Part shown: one piece after another, positions 49,523 to 59,350 of the stretch
Layout: the number at the start of each line of letters is the position of its first letter
How positions within the stretch are numbered: position 1 is the first letter of the stretch
NCBI RefSeq assembly: GCF_003570715.1
Contig: NZ_QXXQ01000001.1
Coordinates: 62,001-126,000, forward strand
DNA from: Gemmobacter lutimaris
Lineage (GTDB): Bacteria > Pseudomonadota > Alphaproteobacteria > Rhodobacterales > Rhodobacteraceae
DNA length: 64,000 bases
Direction: 5' to 3'
Notes under the pieces: generated by a model
What the model was told of the DNA's origin: nothing
Database searches by the model: none
What the model saw: only the letters and a program-made list of their open reading frames with translations
Program-made: the position numbers and the translations under genes

Positions 49523-50613
49523 CGCTAAGCCTTTATGTCGCGCGCCGCTTCCTGTGGATGTTCGTGCGGGTTTTCCTGATCTTCTTCGGCATCCTCATGC
49601 TGATCGACATGCTGGAGCAGTTGCGCAGGTTCTCGGACAAGGGCGCCGGGCTGGCGCAGGCCGCGCAACTGGCGCTGATGAATGTGCCGGACAGCCTTTA
49701 CCGCATCCTGCCGCTGATCATGATCCTGTCGGCCATTGCGCTGTTCCTTGGCCTGTCGCGGTCGTCGGAACTGGTGGTGGTGCGGGCAGCGGGCCGGTCA
49801 GGCTTGCGGTTCCTCTTGTCGCCGGTCATCGTGTCGCTGCTGATCGGCGCCTTCGCGGTTGCGGTGCTCAATCCGCTGGTGGCGGCGACGACCAAGGAAT
49901 ATGACGTGCTTTATGCGCGCTATGCACGAGGGGCGGAACGGGTGCTGTCGGTATCGGACGAGGGGCTCTGGCTGCGTCAGGGCGGCGGCGGGTCGCAGAC
50001 CGTGATCCATGCCGAACGCGCCAGCGCCGACGGCACGCGGCTCTTTGGCGCCACCTTCCTGTCCTTCGATGAAACCGGCATCCCGCGCGAACGGGTCGAG
50101 GCCGCCGAGGCACAGCTTGAACCCGGCGCTTGGGCGCTGGTCGATGCGCGGCGCTGGCCGCTGGATGCCACAAACCCCGAAGCGGCGGTGGAAACCATGA
50201 CAAGCGGGAAGTTTGCCTCCGACCTGACGGCGGCCGCCATCCGCGACAGCTTTGGCAGCCCCTCGGCCATCCCGGTCTGGGAACTGCCCGGCTATATCCG
50301 GGGGCTGGAACGCGCAGGTTTTACGGCGCGCAACCATCAGGTCTGGTTCCAGATGCAGCTTGCGCTGCCTCTGCTGATGACCGCCATGGTGCTGATTGCG
50401 GCAGGCTTCACCATGCGGCATGCGCGCTTCGGGCGCACCGGAATGCTGGTCCTGTTCGCCATTCTTGGCGGTTTTGCCATCTTCTTCCTGCGCAACTTCG
50501 CGCAGGTTCTGGGTGAAAACGGCCAGATCCCGGTTGCCATGGCGGCCTGGACACCGCCCGTCACCGCCACGCTTTGCGCCATCGGACTGCTGCTGCATCT
50601 GGAGGATGGCTGA
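49519..50613 (+). CDS. lptG: LPS export ABC transporter permease LptG
   Basis: A 364-residue partner of LptF with the same six-helix plus periplasmic jellyroll layout (domain about 125-270) and the typical start MTLSLYVARRFLWMFVRVFL. It begins inside the lptF stop and its own stop overlaps the lptD start (TGATG), so lptF-lptG-lptD are translationally coupled. Confidence 0.94.
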   Translation: MTLSLYVARRFLWMFVRVFLIFFGILMLIDMLEQLRRFSDKGAGLAQAAQLALMNVPDSLYRILPLIMILSAIALFLGLSRSSELVVVRAAGRSGLRFLLSPVIVSLLIGAFAVAVLNPLVAATTKEYDVLYARYARGAERVLSVSDEGLWLRQGGGGSQTVIHAERASADGTRLFGATFLSFDETGIPRERVEAAEAQLEPGAWALVDARRWPLDATNPEAAVETMTSGKFASDLTAAAIRDSFGSPSAIPVWELPGYIRGLERAGFTARNHQVWFQMQLALPLLMTAMVLIAAGFTMRHARFGRTGMLVLFAILGGFAIFFLRNFAQVLGENGQIPVAMAAWTPPVTATLCAIGLLLHLEDG

Positions 50614-52775
50614 TGCGCTGGCGTGCTTCCCTTTTCGCGCTGGCGCTGGCGGTCCTTCCGCTGGGAGGTCAAGGCCAGACAGTTGACCGCGCGACACTGA
50701 CCGCCAGTCAGGTATCGGTCAGCGGCGACAGCCTGCTGGTCGCGCAAGGCGATGTCGAGGTGCGCTATCGCGGTCAACGTCTGCGGGCGCAACGCATCGT
50801 CTATGACCGCGCGGCCGACCGGCTGCGGTTCGAGGGGCCAATCTACCTCAGCGACGAGAAGGGCAATTTCGTCCGCGCCGAAACTGCCGACCTCAGCGCC
50901 GATCTGACCGAGGGTGTGCTGAACTCTGCCCGCATGGTTATGAACCGGCAGATGCAGATCGCGGCGCGGCAGATGTTCCGCGCAGGCGGGCGCTATACGC
51001 AGTTGACCGATACCGTCGCCTCCTCCTGTCAGGTCTGCACCATCGACCCGGTGCCTTTGTGGGAAATCCGCGCAAAGCGCGTGATCCACGACCAGTTGGA
51101 ACAGCAGCTTTACTTCGACCGGGCGCAGTTGCGCTTTGCCGGGGTGCCAGTGTTTTACCTGCCGCGCCTGCGGATGCCCGACCCGACGCTGGACCGTGCG
51201 ACCGGGGTGATGATGCCCGACATCCGCACCACCTCGGGGCTGGGGACCGGGATCAAGGTTCCGTATTTCATCACGCTTGGCCCCTCGCGCGATCTGACAG
51301 TCACCCCTTATCTGACCACCAAGAACGGCCGCACACTGGAACTGCGCTACCGCGAGGCGTTCCGCACCGGCCGGATCGAGATCACCGGCGCCACCTCGCG
51401 CGACGACATCCTGCCGGGCGAGGCGCGCGGCTATCTCAACGCCAGCGGCGATTTCGCCCTGCCCCGCGATTTCCGGCTGACCTTTCAGGCCGAGGCGGTC
51501 AGCGATCCGGCCTATCTGCTGGATTACGGCATTTCCGACAAAGACCGGCTGGACAGCCGGATCGAGGTCACCCGGACCCGGCGCAACGAATATATCTCGG
51601 GCCGGTTCATCAACTTCCGGTCCATCCGCGACATCGACGGCGTGCCCGAAAGCAATGCGACCCTGCCCACACTGATCGGCGACTTCACCCTGCACCGGCG
51701 GTTTTCCGGCGGCCCGCTTGGGGGGGAGGCGGGCCTGATGTTCCAGACCCATTCGCATTACCGCACTTCGACGCTGGATTATGACACCGGCGCGGATACC
51801 GATACCATCGCCGACGGGCGCGACATGTCGCGCGCCTCGCTGCGGCTGGACTGGCGGCGCAACTGGGTCACCGGGCCGGGCATTGTTGCCTCGACCATGG
51901 CCGAGGTTTCGGCCGATCTTTACAACATCCGGCAGGACGCCACTTATGGCGGCACCCACAGCCGGTTGCATGGCGCGGCGGCGCTGGAGTTGCGCTGGCC
52001 ATGGGTCGGTGGCACCCGTGACGGCGCAACCCATGTGATCGAGCCGGTGATGCAGCTTGTCTTCGCCAGCCGGGACGGCAGCAACATCCCGAACGAAGAC
52101 AGCGCGCTGGTCGAGTTTGACGAAGGCAATCTGTTCGCACTGGACCGTTTCGCCGGTTCGGATGCACATGAAGATGGCGCGCGGCTGAACGTGGGCCTCA
52201 GCTGGACCCGTTATGCCCCCTCCGGGTGGAGCCTCGCTCTCGCCGGGGGGCGTGTCTTCCGGCGTGAGGATTTCGGTCAGTTCAGCACCGCCTCGGGCCT
52301 TGACGGCGTGACCTCCGACTGGCTTGCCACCGCGCAGGTCACCGTGCCGGGCGGGCTGTCGCTGACCAATCGCGCGCTGTTCGACGGTTCTTTCGGCATC
52401 ACCAAGGCCGAATTCCGGCTCGACCTCGACCGCGAGAAATACGCGCTCAGCACCTCCTACATCTGGTTGCAGGCCGATGCGGCCGAAAACCGCACGGCGG
52501 ACACGCAGGAGCTTTATCTCGACGGGCGCTATGCCCTGACCGATACATGGACCGGCAAGCTGAGCGGCCGCTATGACTTCGAGGCCGACCGCGCCACCCG
52601 TGCCGGTCTGGGGCTGGAGTTCCGCAACGAATGCCTTCTGGTCGATCTTTCCCTCTCGCGCCGCTTCACCTCCTCGACTAGTGTGAAGCCAACCACGGAT
52701 TTCGGCCTTTCGGTCGATCTGCTTGGTTTCGGCGGCAGCGCCAAACCCGGCCCGGCCAAGAAATGCCGCGGCTGA
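50613..52775 (+). CDS. lptD: LPS assembly outer-membrane protein LptD
   Basis: A 720-residue outer-membrane barrel with a Sec signal peptide (about 1-23). An N-terminal OstA/LptA-like jellyroll domain (about 25-130, DSLLVAQGDVEVRYRG) is followed by a beta barrel of many amphipathic strands. Two Cys pairs (SSCQVCTI near 137-140 and single Cys near both ends of the barrel) may form the disulfides needed for assembly. The ATG shares a base with the lptG stop, with GGAGG 8 bases upstream. Confidence 0.93.
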   Translation: MRWRASLFALALAVLPLGGQGQTVDRATLTASQVSVSGDSLLVAQGDVEVRYRGQRLRAQRIVYDRAADRLRFEGPIYLSDEKGNFVRAETADLSADLTEGVLNSARMVMNRQMQIAARQMFRAGGRYTQLTDTVASSCQVCTIDPVPLWEIRAKRVIHDQLEQQLYFDRAQLRFAGVPVFYLPRLRMPDPTLDRATGVMMPDIRTTSGLGTGIKVPYFITLGPSRDLTVTPYLTTKNGRTLELRYREAFRTGRIEITGATSRDDILPGEARGYLNASGDFALPRDFRLTFQAEAVSDPAYLLDYGISDKDRLDSRIEVTRTRRNEYISGRFINFRSIRDIDGVPESNATLPTLIGDFTLHRRFSGGPLGGEAGLMFQTHSHYRTSTLDYDTGADTDTIADGRDMSRASLRLDWRRNWVTGPGIVASTMAEVSADLYNIRQDATYGGTHSRLHGAAALELRWPWVGGTRDGATHVIEPVMQLVFASRDGSNIPNEDSALVEFDEGNLFALDRFAGSDAHEDGARLNVGLSWTRYAPSGWSLALAGGRVFRREDFGQFSTASGLDGVTSDWLATAQVTVPGGLSLTNRALFDGSFGITKAEFRLDLDREKYALSTSYIWLQADAAENRTADTQELYLDGRYALTDTWTGKLSGRYDFEADRATRAGLGLEFRNECLLVDLSLSRRFTSSTSVKPTTDFGLSVDLLGFGGSAKPGPAKKCRG

Positions 52776-52831
52776 CCCTGCCCCCGGACCACCGGATCGC
52801 CCCGAAGGACCATAGCCAAGAGACTGCCCGA

Positions 52832-54040
52832 ATGACCCGAGTTCTGCCCCTTCTGACCGCAAGCTTCCTCGTGCTGGCCACCGTTTCCGGCCCGGTGGCG
52901 GCGCAACAGAACCTGTTCGCCCCGCGGATCATCATCAATGACCGGGCGGTCACCGAATACGAATATCAGCAGCGCCTGCTGTTCATGCAGATCCTGCGCG
53001 CGCCGGGTGATCTGGAAAAAGAAGCGATGAAGGGCCTGATCGAGGACCGTCTGCGCCTGCAAGAGGCCAAGCGTCTGGGCGTCAAGCCGACCGAGGCCGA
53101 GGTGCGCAAGGGCATGGAGGAATTCGCCAGCCGTGCCAACCTGTCCGCCGACGAATTCCTGAAAGTGATCGGTCAGGCAGGGGTTGCGCCGGAAACCTTC
53201 CGCGATTTCGTGACCGCCGGCATGGTCTGGCGCGAGGTGGTGCGGGCGCGTTTCGCTGGCTCCACCAAGGTCACCGAGGCCGAGATCGACCGCGCGCTGG
53301 AATCCGAGACCCGCAAGACCGCACTGACCGTGGCGCTGTCGGAATTGATCATCCCCGCGCCGCCCGGACAGGAAGATGCGGCCATGGCGCAGGCCCGCCG
53401 CATTCAGGGACAGGTCAATACCGAGGGCGGTTTTTCCTCGGCGGTGGCGCGCTATTCCGCCGCCGCCTCGCGTGACCGCGGCGGGCGTCTGGCGCCGATG
53501 CCGCTGAGCAACCTGCCGCCGCAGATCGCCAGTGTGATCCTTGCGCTTGGCCCCGGTCAGGTTTCTGCCCCCATCGCCATTCCCGGCGGCGTTGCGCTGT
53601 TCCAGCTGCGCGACGTGACCGCCTCGAAAGAGGCCAGCCCCGCCATGGTGCAGGTCGAATATGCCCGCCTGCGCCTGCCGAAAACCGAAACGACCGCAGC
53701 CGAATTCGCACGCATCCGGGCCAATGCGGATGTCTGCAAGGATCTTTACACCCCGGCACGCGGCCTGCCGGAAGACCAGCTTCAGTTCGAAACGAAGCCG
53801 ATGTCTGCGGTGCCTGCCGATCTGGGGCTGGAGCTTGCGCGGCTTGATCCCGGCGAAAGCGTGCTGCGCGATCTGGGCGGTGCCACCGAAATGGTGATGC
53901 TCTGCGGGCGCCAGCCGGTCAGCGAAACGCCGCCGGATCGCACGGCGATCCGCAACCAGATCCTCAACCGCAAGGTCGAGGCGCAGAGCGACCTTTATCT
54001 GGCCGAACTGCGCGCCAATGCCCTGATCCGCGAGCCCTGA
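52832..54040 (+). CDS. surA: SurA-like periplasmic peptidyl-prolyl isomerase
   Basis: A 402-residue periplasmic chaperone with a signal peptide (MTRVLPLLTASFLVLATVSG..., cleavage near VAAQ). A SurA N-terminal helical domain (about 35-165) precedes a parvulin-type rotamase domain (about 170-270, with the GGRLAPMPLSNLPPQI region). It should help fold outer-membrane proteins including LptD, directly upstream. The ATG at 52832 is chosen for the signal peptide; an in-frame ATG at 52763 would overlap lptD and bury the signal. Confidence 0.87.
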   Translation: MTRVLPLLTASFLVLATVSGPVAAQQNLFAPRIIINDRAVTEYEYQQRLLFMQILRAPGDLEKEAMKGLIEDRLRLQEAKRLGVKPTEAEVRKGMEEFASRANLSADEFLKVIGQAGVAPETFRDFVTAGMVWREVVRARFAGSTKVTEAEIDRALESETRKTALTVALSELIIPAPPGQEDAAMAQARRIQGQVNTEGGFSSAVARYSAAASRDRGGRLAPMPLSNLPPQIASVILALGPGQVSAPIAIPGGVALFQLRDVTASKEASPAMVQVEYARLRLPKTETTAAEFARIRANADVCKDLYTPARGLPEDQLQFETKPMSAVPADLGLELARLDPGESVLRDLGGATEMVMLCGRQPVSETPPDRTAIRNQILNRKVEAQSDLYLAELRANALIREP

Positions 54041-54043
54041 GCC

Positions 54044-55021
54044 ATGGCCGAACGGAAGCCGGTGGCGCTGAGCTGTGGCGAGCCTGCGGGCATCGGCCCG
54101 GAAATCGCGGTGAAGGCGCGTGGTCTTCTGGGCCGTGATCTGCCGTTCTTCTGGATCGGCGACCCCCGGCATCTGCCTGCGGGAACGGATTTCACGGAAA
54201 TCGCCCGCCCGGCAGAAGCGACGGAAGTGCCGCCAGATCGGCTGCCGGTCCTGCCACTGGCCTTTGCCGCCCCGGCCACGCCCGGCGTGCTGAATCCTGC
54301 CAATGCCGCAGGCGTCATCGCCGCAATCCGGCGCGGGGTCGAATTGGTGCAGGCGGGCGAGGCTTCCGCGATCTGCACCGCACCGCTGCACAAGAAGGCG
54401 CTGAAGGATGGCGCGGGATTTGCCTTTCCGGGTCATACCGAATTTCTGGCCGATCTCGCAGGCGGCGCCGATGTGGTGATGATGCTGGCCGCCCCGGAAT
54501 TACGGGTGGTGCCGGTCACCATCCATATCCCGCTGGCAGAGGTGCCCGTCGCGCTGACCTCTGATCTGCTGGAACGCGCGATCCGCATCACCCATGCCGG
54601 GCTGGTCCGCGATTTCGGCCTTTCCGCGCCACGTCTGGCAGTGGCGGGGCTGAACCCCCATGCGGGCGAAGGCGGCGCCATGGGGCATGAGGATGCGTCC
54701 GTGATCGCGCCGGTGGTTACCCGACTGGCGGCCGAGGGCATGGCGATCTTCGGCCCGCTGCCCGCCGACACCATGTTCCACCCCCGCGCCCGCGCCGCTT
54801 ATGACGTGGCGATCTGCATGTATCACGATCAGGCATTGATCCCGATCAAGACCGTGAACTTTGACGGCGGGGTGAATGTGACGCTGGGCCTGCCCTTCGT
54901 GCGCACCTCGCCCGACCATGGCACCGCGCTGGACATTGCCGGACGGGGTATCGCCGAGCCGTCAAGCCTTGTGGCTGCGTTGCGCATGGCGCATGAGATG
55001 GCGACGGCGCGCGGGCGGTAA
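54044..55021 (+). CDS. pdxA: 4-hydroxythreonine-4-phosphate dehydrogenase
   Basis: A 325-residue NAD-dependent enzyme of pyridoxal phosphate synthesis. It opens KPVALSCGEPAGIGPEIAVKA, and metal-binding histidines occur in FPGHTEFLA, DTMFHPRARAAYD and MYHDQALIPIKTVNFDGGVNVTLG. Length is standard. It follows surA by 3 bases and precedes rsmA, the same order as in the E. coli surA-pdxA-rsmA locus. Confidence 0.96.
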   Translation: MAERKPVALSCGEPAGIGPEIAVKARGLLGRDLPFFWIGDPRHLPAGTDFTEIARPAEATEVPPDRLPVLPLAFAAPATPGVLNPANAAGVIAAIRRGVELVQAGEASAICTAPLHKKALKDGAGFAFPGHTEFLADLAGGADVVMMLAAPELRVVPVTIHIPLAEVPVALTSDLLERAIRITHAGLVRDFGLSAPRLAVAGLNPHAGEGGAMGHEDASVIAPVVTRLAAEGMAIFGPLPADTMFHPRARAAYDVAICMYHDQALIPIKTVNFDGGVNVTLGLPFVRTSPDHGTALDIAGRGIAEPSSLVAALRMAHEMATARGR

Positions 55022-55076
55022 GCACCGGGGCGCTGCCCCGGACCCCGGGATATTTGGACCAAGATAAAAGCAGGAG
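55022..55076 (+). repeat. Third copy of the intergenic repeat, leading into rsmA
   Basis: Between pdxA and rsmA, a GC hairpin-like part (GGGGCGCTGCCCCGG) is followed by GGGATATTTGGACC and AAGATAAAAGCAGGAG. The core is the same as in the copies at 281-423. The repeat's end abuts or supplies the AGGAG box 8 bases before the rsmA ATG. Confidence 0.75.
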
Positions 55077-55084
55077 CCGGTTTC

Positions 55085-55924
55085 ATGGCGACAATCGACG
55101 GTTTGCCGCCGCTGCGCGAGGTCATCCGGGCGCATGATCTGGTGGCGAAGAAGCAGCTTGGGCAGAACTTTCTGCTGGACCTGAACCTGACCGCCAAGAT
55201 CGCGCGGCAGGCGGGTGACCTTTCGGGCTGCGATGTGCTGGAGGTCGGGCCAGGCCCCGGCGGGCTGACGCGCGGGCTGCTGGCCGAAGGCGCGCGGCGG
55301 GTGCTGGCGGTGGAGAAGGACGCCCGCTGTCTGCCCGCGCTGGCCGAGATTCAGGCGGCCTATCCGGGCAAGCTGGATGTCATCAACGGCGATGCGCTGG
55401 AGGTCGATGTGCTGGCGCATCTGACCCCGCCGATCCGGGTGGTGGCGAACCTGCCCTATAATGTGGGGACCGAGTTGCTGATCCGCTGGCTGACGCCCGC
55501 GAACTGGCCGCCGTTCTGGGAAAGCCTGACGCTGATGTTCCAGAAGGAAGTGGCCGAGCGGATCGTGGCCAAGCCGAAAGGCGATCATTACGGGCGGCTC
55601 GCGCTTCTGGCGCAATGGCGCTGCGAGGCGAAGATCGTCCTGCATCTGCCGCCAGAGGCTTTTACCCCGGCGCCCAAGGTGCATTCGGCGGTGGTGCATC
55701 TGACCCGGCTGCCGGGGCCGCGCTTTCCGGCGGATGAGAAGATCCTGAGCCGGATCACAGCCATGGCCTTCAACCAGCGGCGCAAGATGCTTCGATCATC
55801 CCTCAAGGGGCTGGGACCGGACATCGAGGCGCGGCTGGAGGCGGCGGGGATTGCGCCCACCGCGCGGGCCGAGGAAATTTCGCTGGAAGGGTTCTGCGCA
55901 CTCGCGCGCGAGATGGCAAAATGA
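55085..55924 (+). CDS. rsmA: 16S rRNA dimethyladenosine transferase
   Basis: A 279-residue methyltransferase (KsgA) that dimethylates two adenosines near the end of 16S r[16 protein letters not shown] at about 22-34, the SAM loop [14 protein letters not shown] at about 54-67 and the catalytic [11 protein letters not shown] near 123 are all present, followed by the C-terminal helical domain. GGAG lies 8 bases before the ATG, within or beside the intergenic repeat. Confidence 0.97.
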   Translation: MATIDGLPPLREVIRAHDLVAKKQLGQNFLLDLNLTAKIARQAGDLSGCDVLEVGPGPGGLTRGLLAEGARRVLAVEKDARCLPALAEIQAAYPGKLDVINGDALEVDVLAHLTPPIRVVANLPYNVGTELLIRWLTPANWPPFWESLTLMFQKEVAERIVAKPKGDHYGRLALLAQWRCEAKIVLHLPPEAFTPAPKVHSAVVHLTRLPGPRFPADEKILSRITAMAFNQRRKMLRSSLKGLGPDIEARLEAAGIAPTARAEEISLEGFCALAREMAK

Positions 55925-55948
55925 AAACGGGGCCACGCGGCCCCGTTT
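55925..55948. terminator. Bidirectional intrinsic terminator after rsmA
   Basis: AAACGGGGCC and GGCCCCGTTT form a perfect 10-base-pair stem closing an ACGC loop, with T-rich stretches at both ends (GTTTCTTATTC on plus, GTTTTCATTTTG on minus). It begins at the base after the rsmA stop and ends 2 bases before the stop of the convergent DUF4167 gene. Confidence 0.92.
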
Positions 55949-55949
55949 C

Positions 55950-56726
55950 TTATTCTGCGGCTTCCGGCTTTTCGGCCTCTGCCTTGGGTTTCGGCGCGCG
56001 CGGCTTGCGCGGGGCCGTTGCCTTGCGTGGCTTGGGGGCCTCGGCGGCCTCCGCTGCTGGCGCCTCCGGCACGGGAGTTACCGGCGCGGCGGCGGCAGGC
56101 TCAGGCGTCGTTTCTACGGCGGCGGGAGCATCGGCCGTGGCTTCCACGGCTTCGTCCCTTGGCGCACGACGGTCATATTGCGGACGCGGGCCGCGACGAT
56201 TGCGGTCGCCCTCGCGGCGCTGGTTCTGGCCGGATTGCGGCTGCCCCTCACGCTTCATTTCCGGCGTTTCGACCAGCGTACTTTCCTCGTCGGCGGTCAG
56301 CGTCATGGCTTCGGCCGGAACCTCGGGCTGGTCACCTGCCCCCGGATCGCGGTTGTCGTTCCGGTCACCACGATCCTGATGCCGCGGATTGCCACCGGAC
56401 TGGCCGTTGTTCTGGCCGCCGCCCTGGTGGTTGTTGTGGTTCTGATATTGCTGCTGGCGCGCCTCCTGCTCGGCCGCCAGTTCGCGCTGTGCCTCGCTGA
56501 GCATACGCGTGTAATGCTCGGCGTGCTGAAGAAAGTTCTCGGCGGCAACACGGTCATTCGAGAGCTGCGCATCGCGTGCGAGAATGAGGTATTTCTCGAT
56601 GATCTGTTGTGGCGTGCCGCGCACCTTGCCTTCGGGGCCGGAGCTGTCGAAGACACGGTTGATGATGTTGCCCATCGTGCGCGGGCGGTTCGATTTCGAA
56701 CGCGAGCGGGATTTAGAGGATCTCAT
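55950..56726 (-). CDS. DUF4167 domain protein with Ala/Pro/Lys-rich tail
   Basis: A 258-residue protein: Arg/Ser/Lys-rich start, the conserved DUF4167 domain (about 15-85, NRPRTMGNIINRVFDSSGPEGKVRG then a helical part TPQQIIEKYLILARDAQ), an Asn/Gln/Gly-rich stretch (about 90-125), an acidic-basic middle and a C-terminal tail of Ala-Pro-Lys repeats resembling histone H1 tails. The family is found mainly in alphaproteobacteria and has no assigned function; the composition suggests RNA or DNA binding. It lies upstream of prmC-prfA in the reverse direction of reading, separated from prmC by 233 bases. Confidence 0.85.
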   Translation of the reverse strand: MRSSKSRSRSKSNRPRTMGNIINRVFDSSGPEGKVRGTPQQIIEKYLILARDAQLSNDRVAAENFLQHAEHYTRMLSEAQRELAAEQEARQQQYQNHNNHQGGGQNNGQSGGNPRHQDRGDRNDNRDPGAGDQPEVPAEAMTLTADEESTLVETPEMKREGQPQSGQNQRREGDRNRRGPRPQYDRRAPRDEAVEATADAPAAVETTPEPAAAAPVTPVPEAPAAEAAEAPKPRKATAPRKPRAPKPKAEAEKPEAAE

Positions 56727-56959
56727 CTTGTCCTATGATCCGGTGGTCCGGTGTGACTGGCTGACTTGCCGCCTGCCACGCGAGGGAAATATCCCTCCGG
56801 AGGTATGCTGTCATGCTTTCAGCTTGAAAACGGGGAGCGAACCTGTCGCCCCGCCGCTGTTCTTGGAGTAACCATGGGACGGGTCGCCTGACAAGCGGTA
56901 ATTTCGCAGAAAATTGGGGAAAACTGCGTTTTTCGGCCAAAATGGCCGGAACTCGCCTG
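56727..56959. other. Gene-free region upstream of the DUF4167 gene
   Basis: It contains a small hairpin GAGGGA-AATA-TCCCTC at 56782-56797, next to CTCCGGAG, and a short dyad CGGCCA-AAA-TGGCCG at 56935-56949 near the prmC stop. Neither has a T run on the strand where a terminator would be needed. The first may lie in the DUF4167 leader. I checked for a cobalamin-type riboswitch and see no match. Confidence 0.4.
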
Positions 56960-57793
56960 TCAGGTCGCAGCGATGGCTGCCACGATACGGTCACGCCCGT
57001 CCAGATCGGGCAGGATTCGCGGGTTCTCATACCCGCCTGCGACAAAAAGTCCGGCAACGGCAGGGCCTTGGGTCGGCCCGATTTCCACCATGAGCCGCCC
57101 GCCGGGGGCAAGATGCGCTCCGGCACCGGCCGCAATGGCGCGATACGCGTCCAGCCCGTCGCCACCGGGCGTCAGGGCCAGATGCGGCTCCCAGTCGCGG
57201 ACCTCGGGGGAAAGCCCGGCCATTTCATCGGCAGCGATATAAGGCGGGTTGGAGACGATCAGGTCGAACCGTCCGGTGACAGGGGCGAACCAGTTTCCAT
57301 GCAGGAAAGTGGCGCGGCCGGTCAGGCCCAGAGTGGCCGCATTGCCTTGCGCAACCTCCAGCGCGGCATCCGACAGATCGGTTGCCACGCCGGTTGCTTC
57401 CGGCCGTTCCGCCAGCAGCGTCAGCAGGATCGCGCCCGAGCCAGTGCCAAGATCCAGCACACGGGCGAAGGGGGCAGACAGCGCCTCGGCCACGAGGGTT
57501 TCGGTTTCAGGGCGCGGGTCCAGCACGTCGCGGGTGACACGGAAACTGCGGCCCCAGAACTGCCGCCGCCCGGTGATCTGGCTGACCGGCTGACGGGCGA
57601 GCCGCGCGGTCAGGGCCTGTTCCAGCACCATCGCCGCCGCTTCGGGCAGCGGGTCATGCAACGCCAGCATCACCCGGTCGGGTGCGGTTCCAAGGGCATG
57701 GGCCAGCAAGAGCCGGGCATCGCGCGCGGCGTCGGGCAGACCGGCGGCCGTCAGACGGGAGACGGCCTCGCGGTAGGACTGCGCGGCGGTCAC
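56960..57793 (-). CDS. prmC: Peptide chain release factor N5-glutamine methyltransferase
   Basis: A 277-residue methyltransferase that modifies the GGQ glutamine of release factors. The SAM loop DLGTGSG is at 114-120 and the substrate motif NPPY at 182-185, with an N-terminal helical domain. Its ATG overlaps the prfA stop (ATGA), so the enzyme is made with its substrate, the usual prfA-prmC pairing. Confidence 0.97.
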   Translation of the reverse strand: MTAAQSYREAVSRLTAAGLPDAARDARLLLAHALGTAPDRVMLALHDPLPEAAAMVLEQALTARLARQPVSQITGRRQFWGRSFRVTRDVLDPRPETETLVAEALSAPFARVLDLGTGSGAILLTLLAERPEATGVATDLSDAALEVAQGNAATLGLTGRATFLHGNWFAPVTGRFDLIVSNPPYIAADEMAGLSPEVRDWEPHLALTPGGDGLDAYRAIAAGAGAHLAPGGRLMVEIGPTQGPAVAGLFVAGGYENPRILPDLDGRDRIVAAIAAT

Positions 57794-58845
57794 GCTTCCA
57801 TCTCCGCCAGCTTGGCCGCCTGATCGTGGGAAATCAGCGCAGCGATCACTTCGCCAAGATCGCCCTGCATGATCTGTGGCAGGGCGTAAAGCGTCAGGTT
57901 GATGCGATGGTCGGTCATCCGTCCCTGCGGGAAGTTGTAGGTGCGGATGCGCTCGGAACGGTCGCCCGAGCCCACCTGCGCCTTGCGATCGGCGGCGCGG
58001 GCCGAAGCGGCCTTGTCACGTTCCATCTCGAACAACCGGGCGCGCAACACCTGCATCGCAATCGCGCGGTTCTGGTGCTGTGACTTCTCCGACGAGGTGA
58101 CGACGATGCCACTGGGAATATGGGTGATGCGCACCGCCGAGTCGGTGGTGTTGACGTGCTGGCCGCCTGCCCCGCTGGCGCGCATCGTGTCGATGCGGAT
58201 GTCGGTGGCGGGAATGTCGATGTCTACGTCTTCCGCCTCGGGCAGAACGGCGACGGTGGCGGCGGAAGTATGGATGCGGCCGCCCGCCTCGGTTTCCGGC
58301 ACGCGCTGCACGCGATGGGTGCCCGCCTCGTATTTCAGCCGGGCAAAGACACCCTCGCCCTGCACATGGGCGGTGAATTCCTTCAGCCCGCCAAGGTCCG
58401 AGACCTGCTGTTCCAGCACCTCGAAGCGCCAGCCCATGCGTTCGGCATAGCGTTGATACATCCGGGCCAGATCACCGGCGAACAGGCTCGCCTCCTCGCC
58501 GCCGGTGCCGGGGCGGATTTCAAGGATCGCCGGGCGCGCATCGGCGGCGTCCTTCGGCAGAAGCGCCAGTCGCAGCGCCTGCTCCATCACGGGGATGCGG
58601 TCTTTCAGGCGCGGAAGCTCTTCCTCGGCCAGCGCGCGCATTTCGGGGTCGGCCAGCATGGCCTCGGCCTCGGCCAGATCGGCCAAAGCACTGCGATAGG
58701 CCACGATTTCCGCCACCACAGGCTTCAGATCGGCATATTCGCGGCTGAGCGCGGCAATCTCGGCCGGGGCGGCGCCCTGTCCGAGCTTCGCTTCCAGATA
58801 TTCGAAGCGGCGGGTGATCTGGTCGAGTTTTTCGAAGGGAACCAT
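57790..58845 (-). CDS. prfA: Peptide chain release factor 1
   Basis: A 351-residue class I release factor for UAA and UAG. The peptidyl-transferase motif GGQ is at 227-229 ([12 protein letters not shown]) and the codon-recognition tripeptide is PET at 183-185 in [14 protein letters not shown], of the P-x-T form of RF1. Length is normal. It overlaps prmC by 4 bases and lies 31 bases after DUF1499. Confidence 0.97.
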   Translation of the reverse strand: MVPFEKLDQITRRFEYLEAKLGQGAAPAEIAALSREYADLKPVVAEIVAYRSALADLAEAEAMLADPEMRALAEEELPRLKDRIPVMEQALRLALLPKDAADARPAILEIRPGTGGEEASLFAGDLARMYQRYAERMGWRFEVLEQQVSDLGGLKEFTAHVQGEGVFARLKYEAGTHRVQRVPETEAGGRIHTSAATVAVLPEAEDVDIDIPATDIRIDTMRASGAGGQHVNTTDSAVRITHIPSGIVVTSSEKSQHQNRAIAMQVLRARLFEMERDKAASARAADRKAQVGSGDRSERIRTYNFPQGRMTDHRINLTLYALPQIMQGDLGEVIAALISHDQAAKLAEMEA

Positions 58846-58876
58846 GCGACCGATGTGGCGCGAAGGCCGCGCGCGG

Positions 58877-59350
58877 TCAAGAGGCGGATGGGGGCAGCGC
58901 GGCCAGCCAGCGTTCGGCGCGCGCCCGGTTCACCCCCATGTCGGAATAGCCAAACCTCGCCCGCGACCAGAGCCGCAGGCTGGCGCCTGCCGGGGTGGCG
59001 AAGGTTTCCACCGTGATGACATCGGGAAAGCCCCAGAAGGCCGAACGCTGCACAAAGGTCATGCGTCCTTCCGCCGGGCCACCCGCGATCAGGGTAGTGC
59101 GCGGCTCGGCCAGCGCCACGGCTTGCAGCCTTTCGGCCAGTGCCTCGGGGGTCAGGCCGGGGAACACCGTGGCGGCAATCTCGCCGCCCTCGGGTCGCAC
59201 CCGCACGTCATTCGGCTTGCCGGTGCGCAAAGGTTCGGCAAGGCTGACATGCCAGTCCGCCGGATCAAGCGGCGCGAACCGCACCGCGAGCGCGAGGCAC
59301 AGCACAGCCAACAGCGGCAGGCCGAAGGTGACGGCGAGGATCAGTTTCAT
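58877..59350 (-). CDS. DUF1499 family protein
   Basis: A 157-residue protein with an N-terminal membrane helix ([23 protein letters not shown] split around residues 2-23) followed by a DUF1499 domain: the [19 protein letters not shown] region and [21 protein letters not shown] near the C terminus are the conserved blocks. It is probably anchored facing the periplasm; the function is unknown. The ATG at 59350 overlaps the agmatinase stop (ATGA), so it is made together with that enzyme. Confidence 0.82.
   Translation of the reverse strand: MKLILAVTFGLPLLAVLCLALAVRFAPLDPADWHVSLAEPLRTGKPNDVRVRPEGGEIAATVFPGLTPEALAERLQAVALAEPRTTLIAGGPAEGRMTFVQRSAFWGFPDVITVETFATPAGASLRLWSRARFGYSDMGVNRARAERWLAALPPSAS

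Noticed and set aside
50337-52862. Minus-strand open frame of about 840 codons opposite lptG and lptD
   Set aside because: Same shadow effect; the plus-strand reading gives complete LptG and LptD with start/stop coupling.
56727-56959. Possible riboswitch (cobalamin-like) in the DUF4167 upstream region
   Set aside because: Short hairpins are present, but I cannot find the conserved core boxes or a fitting downstream gene.
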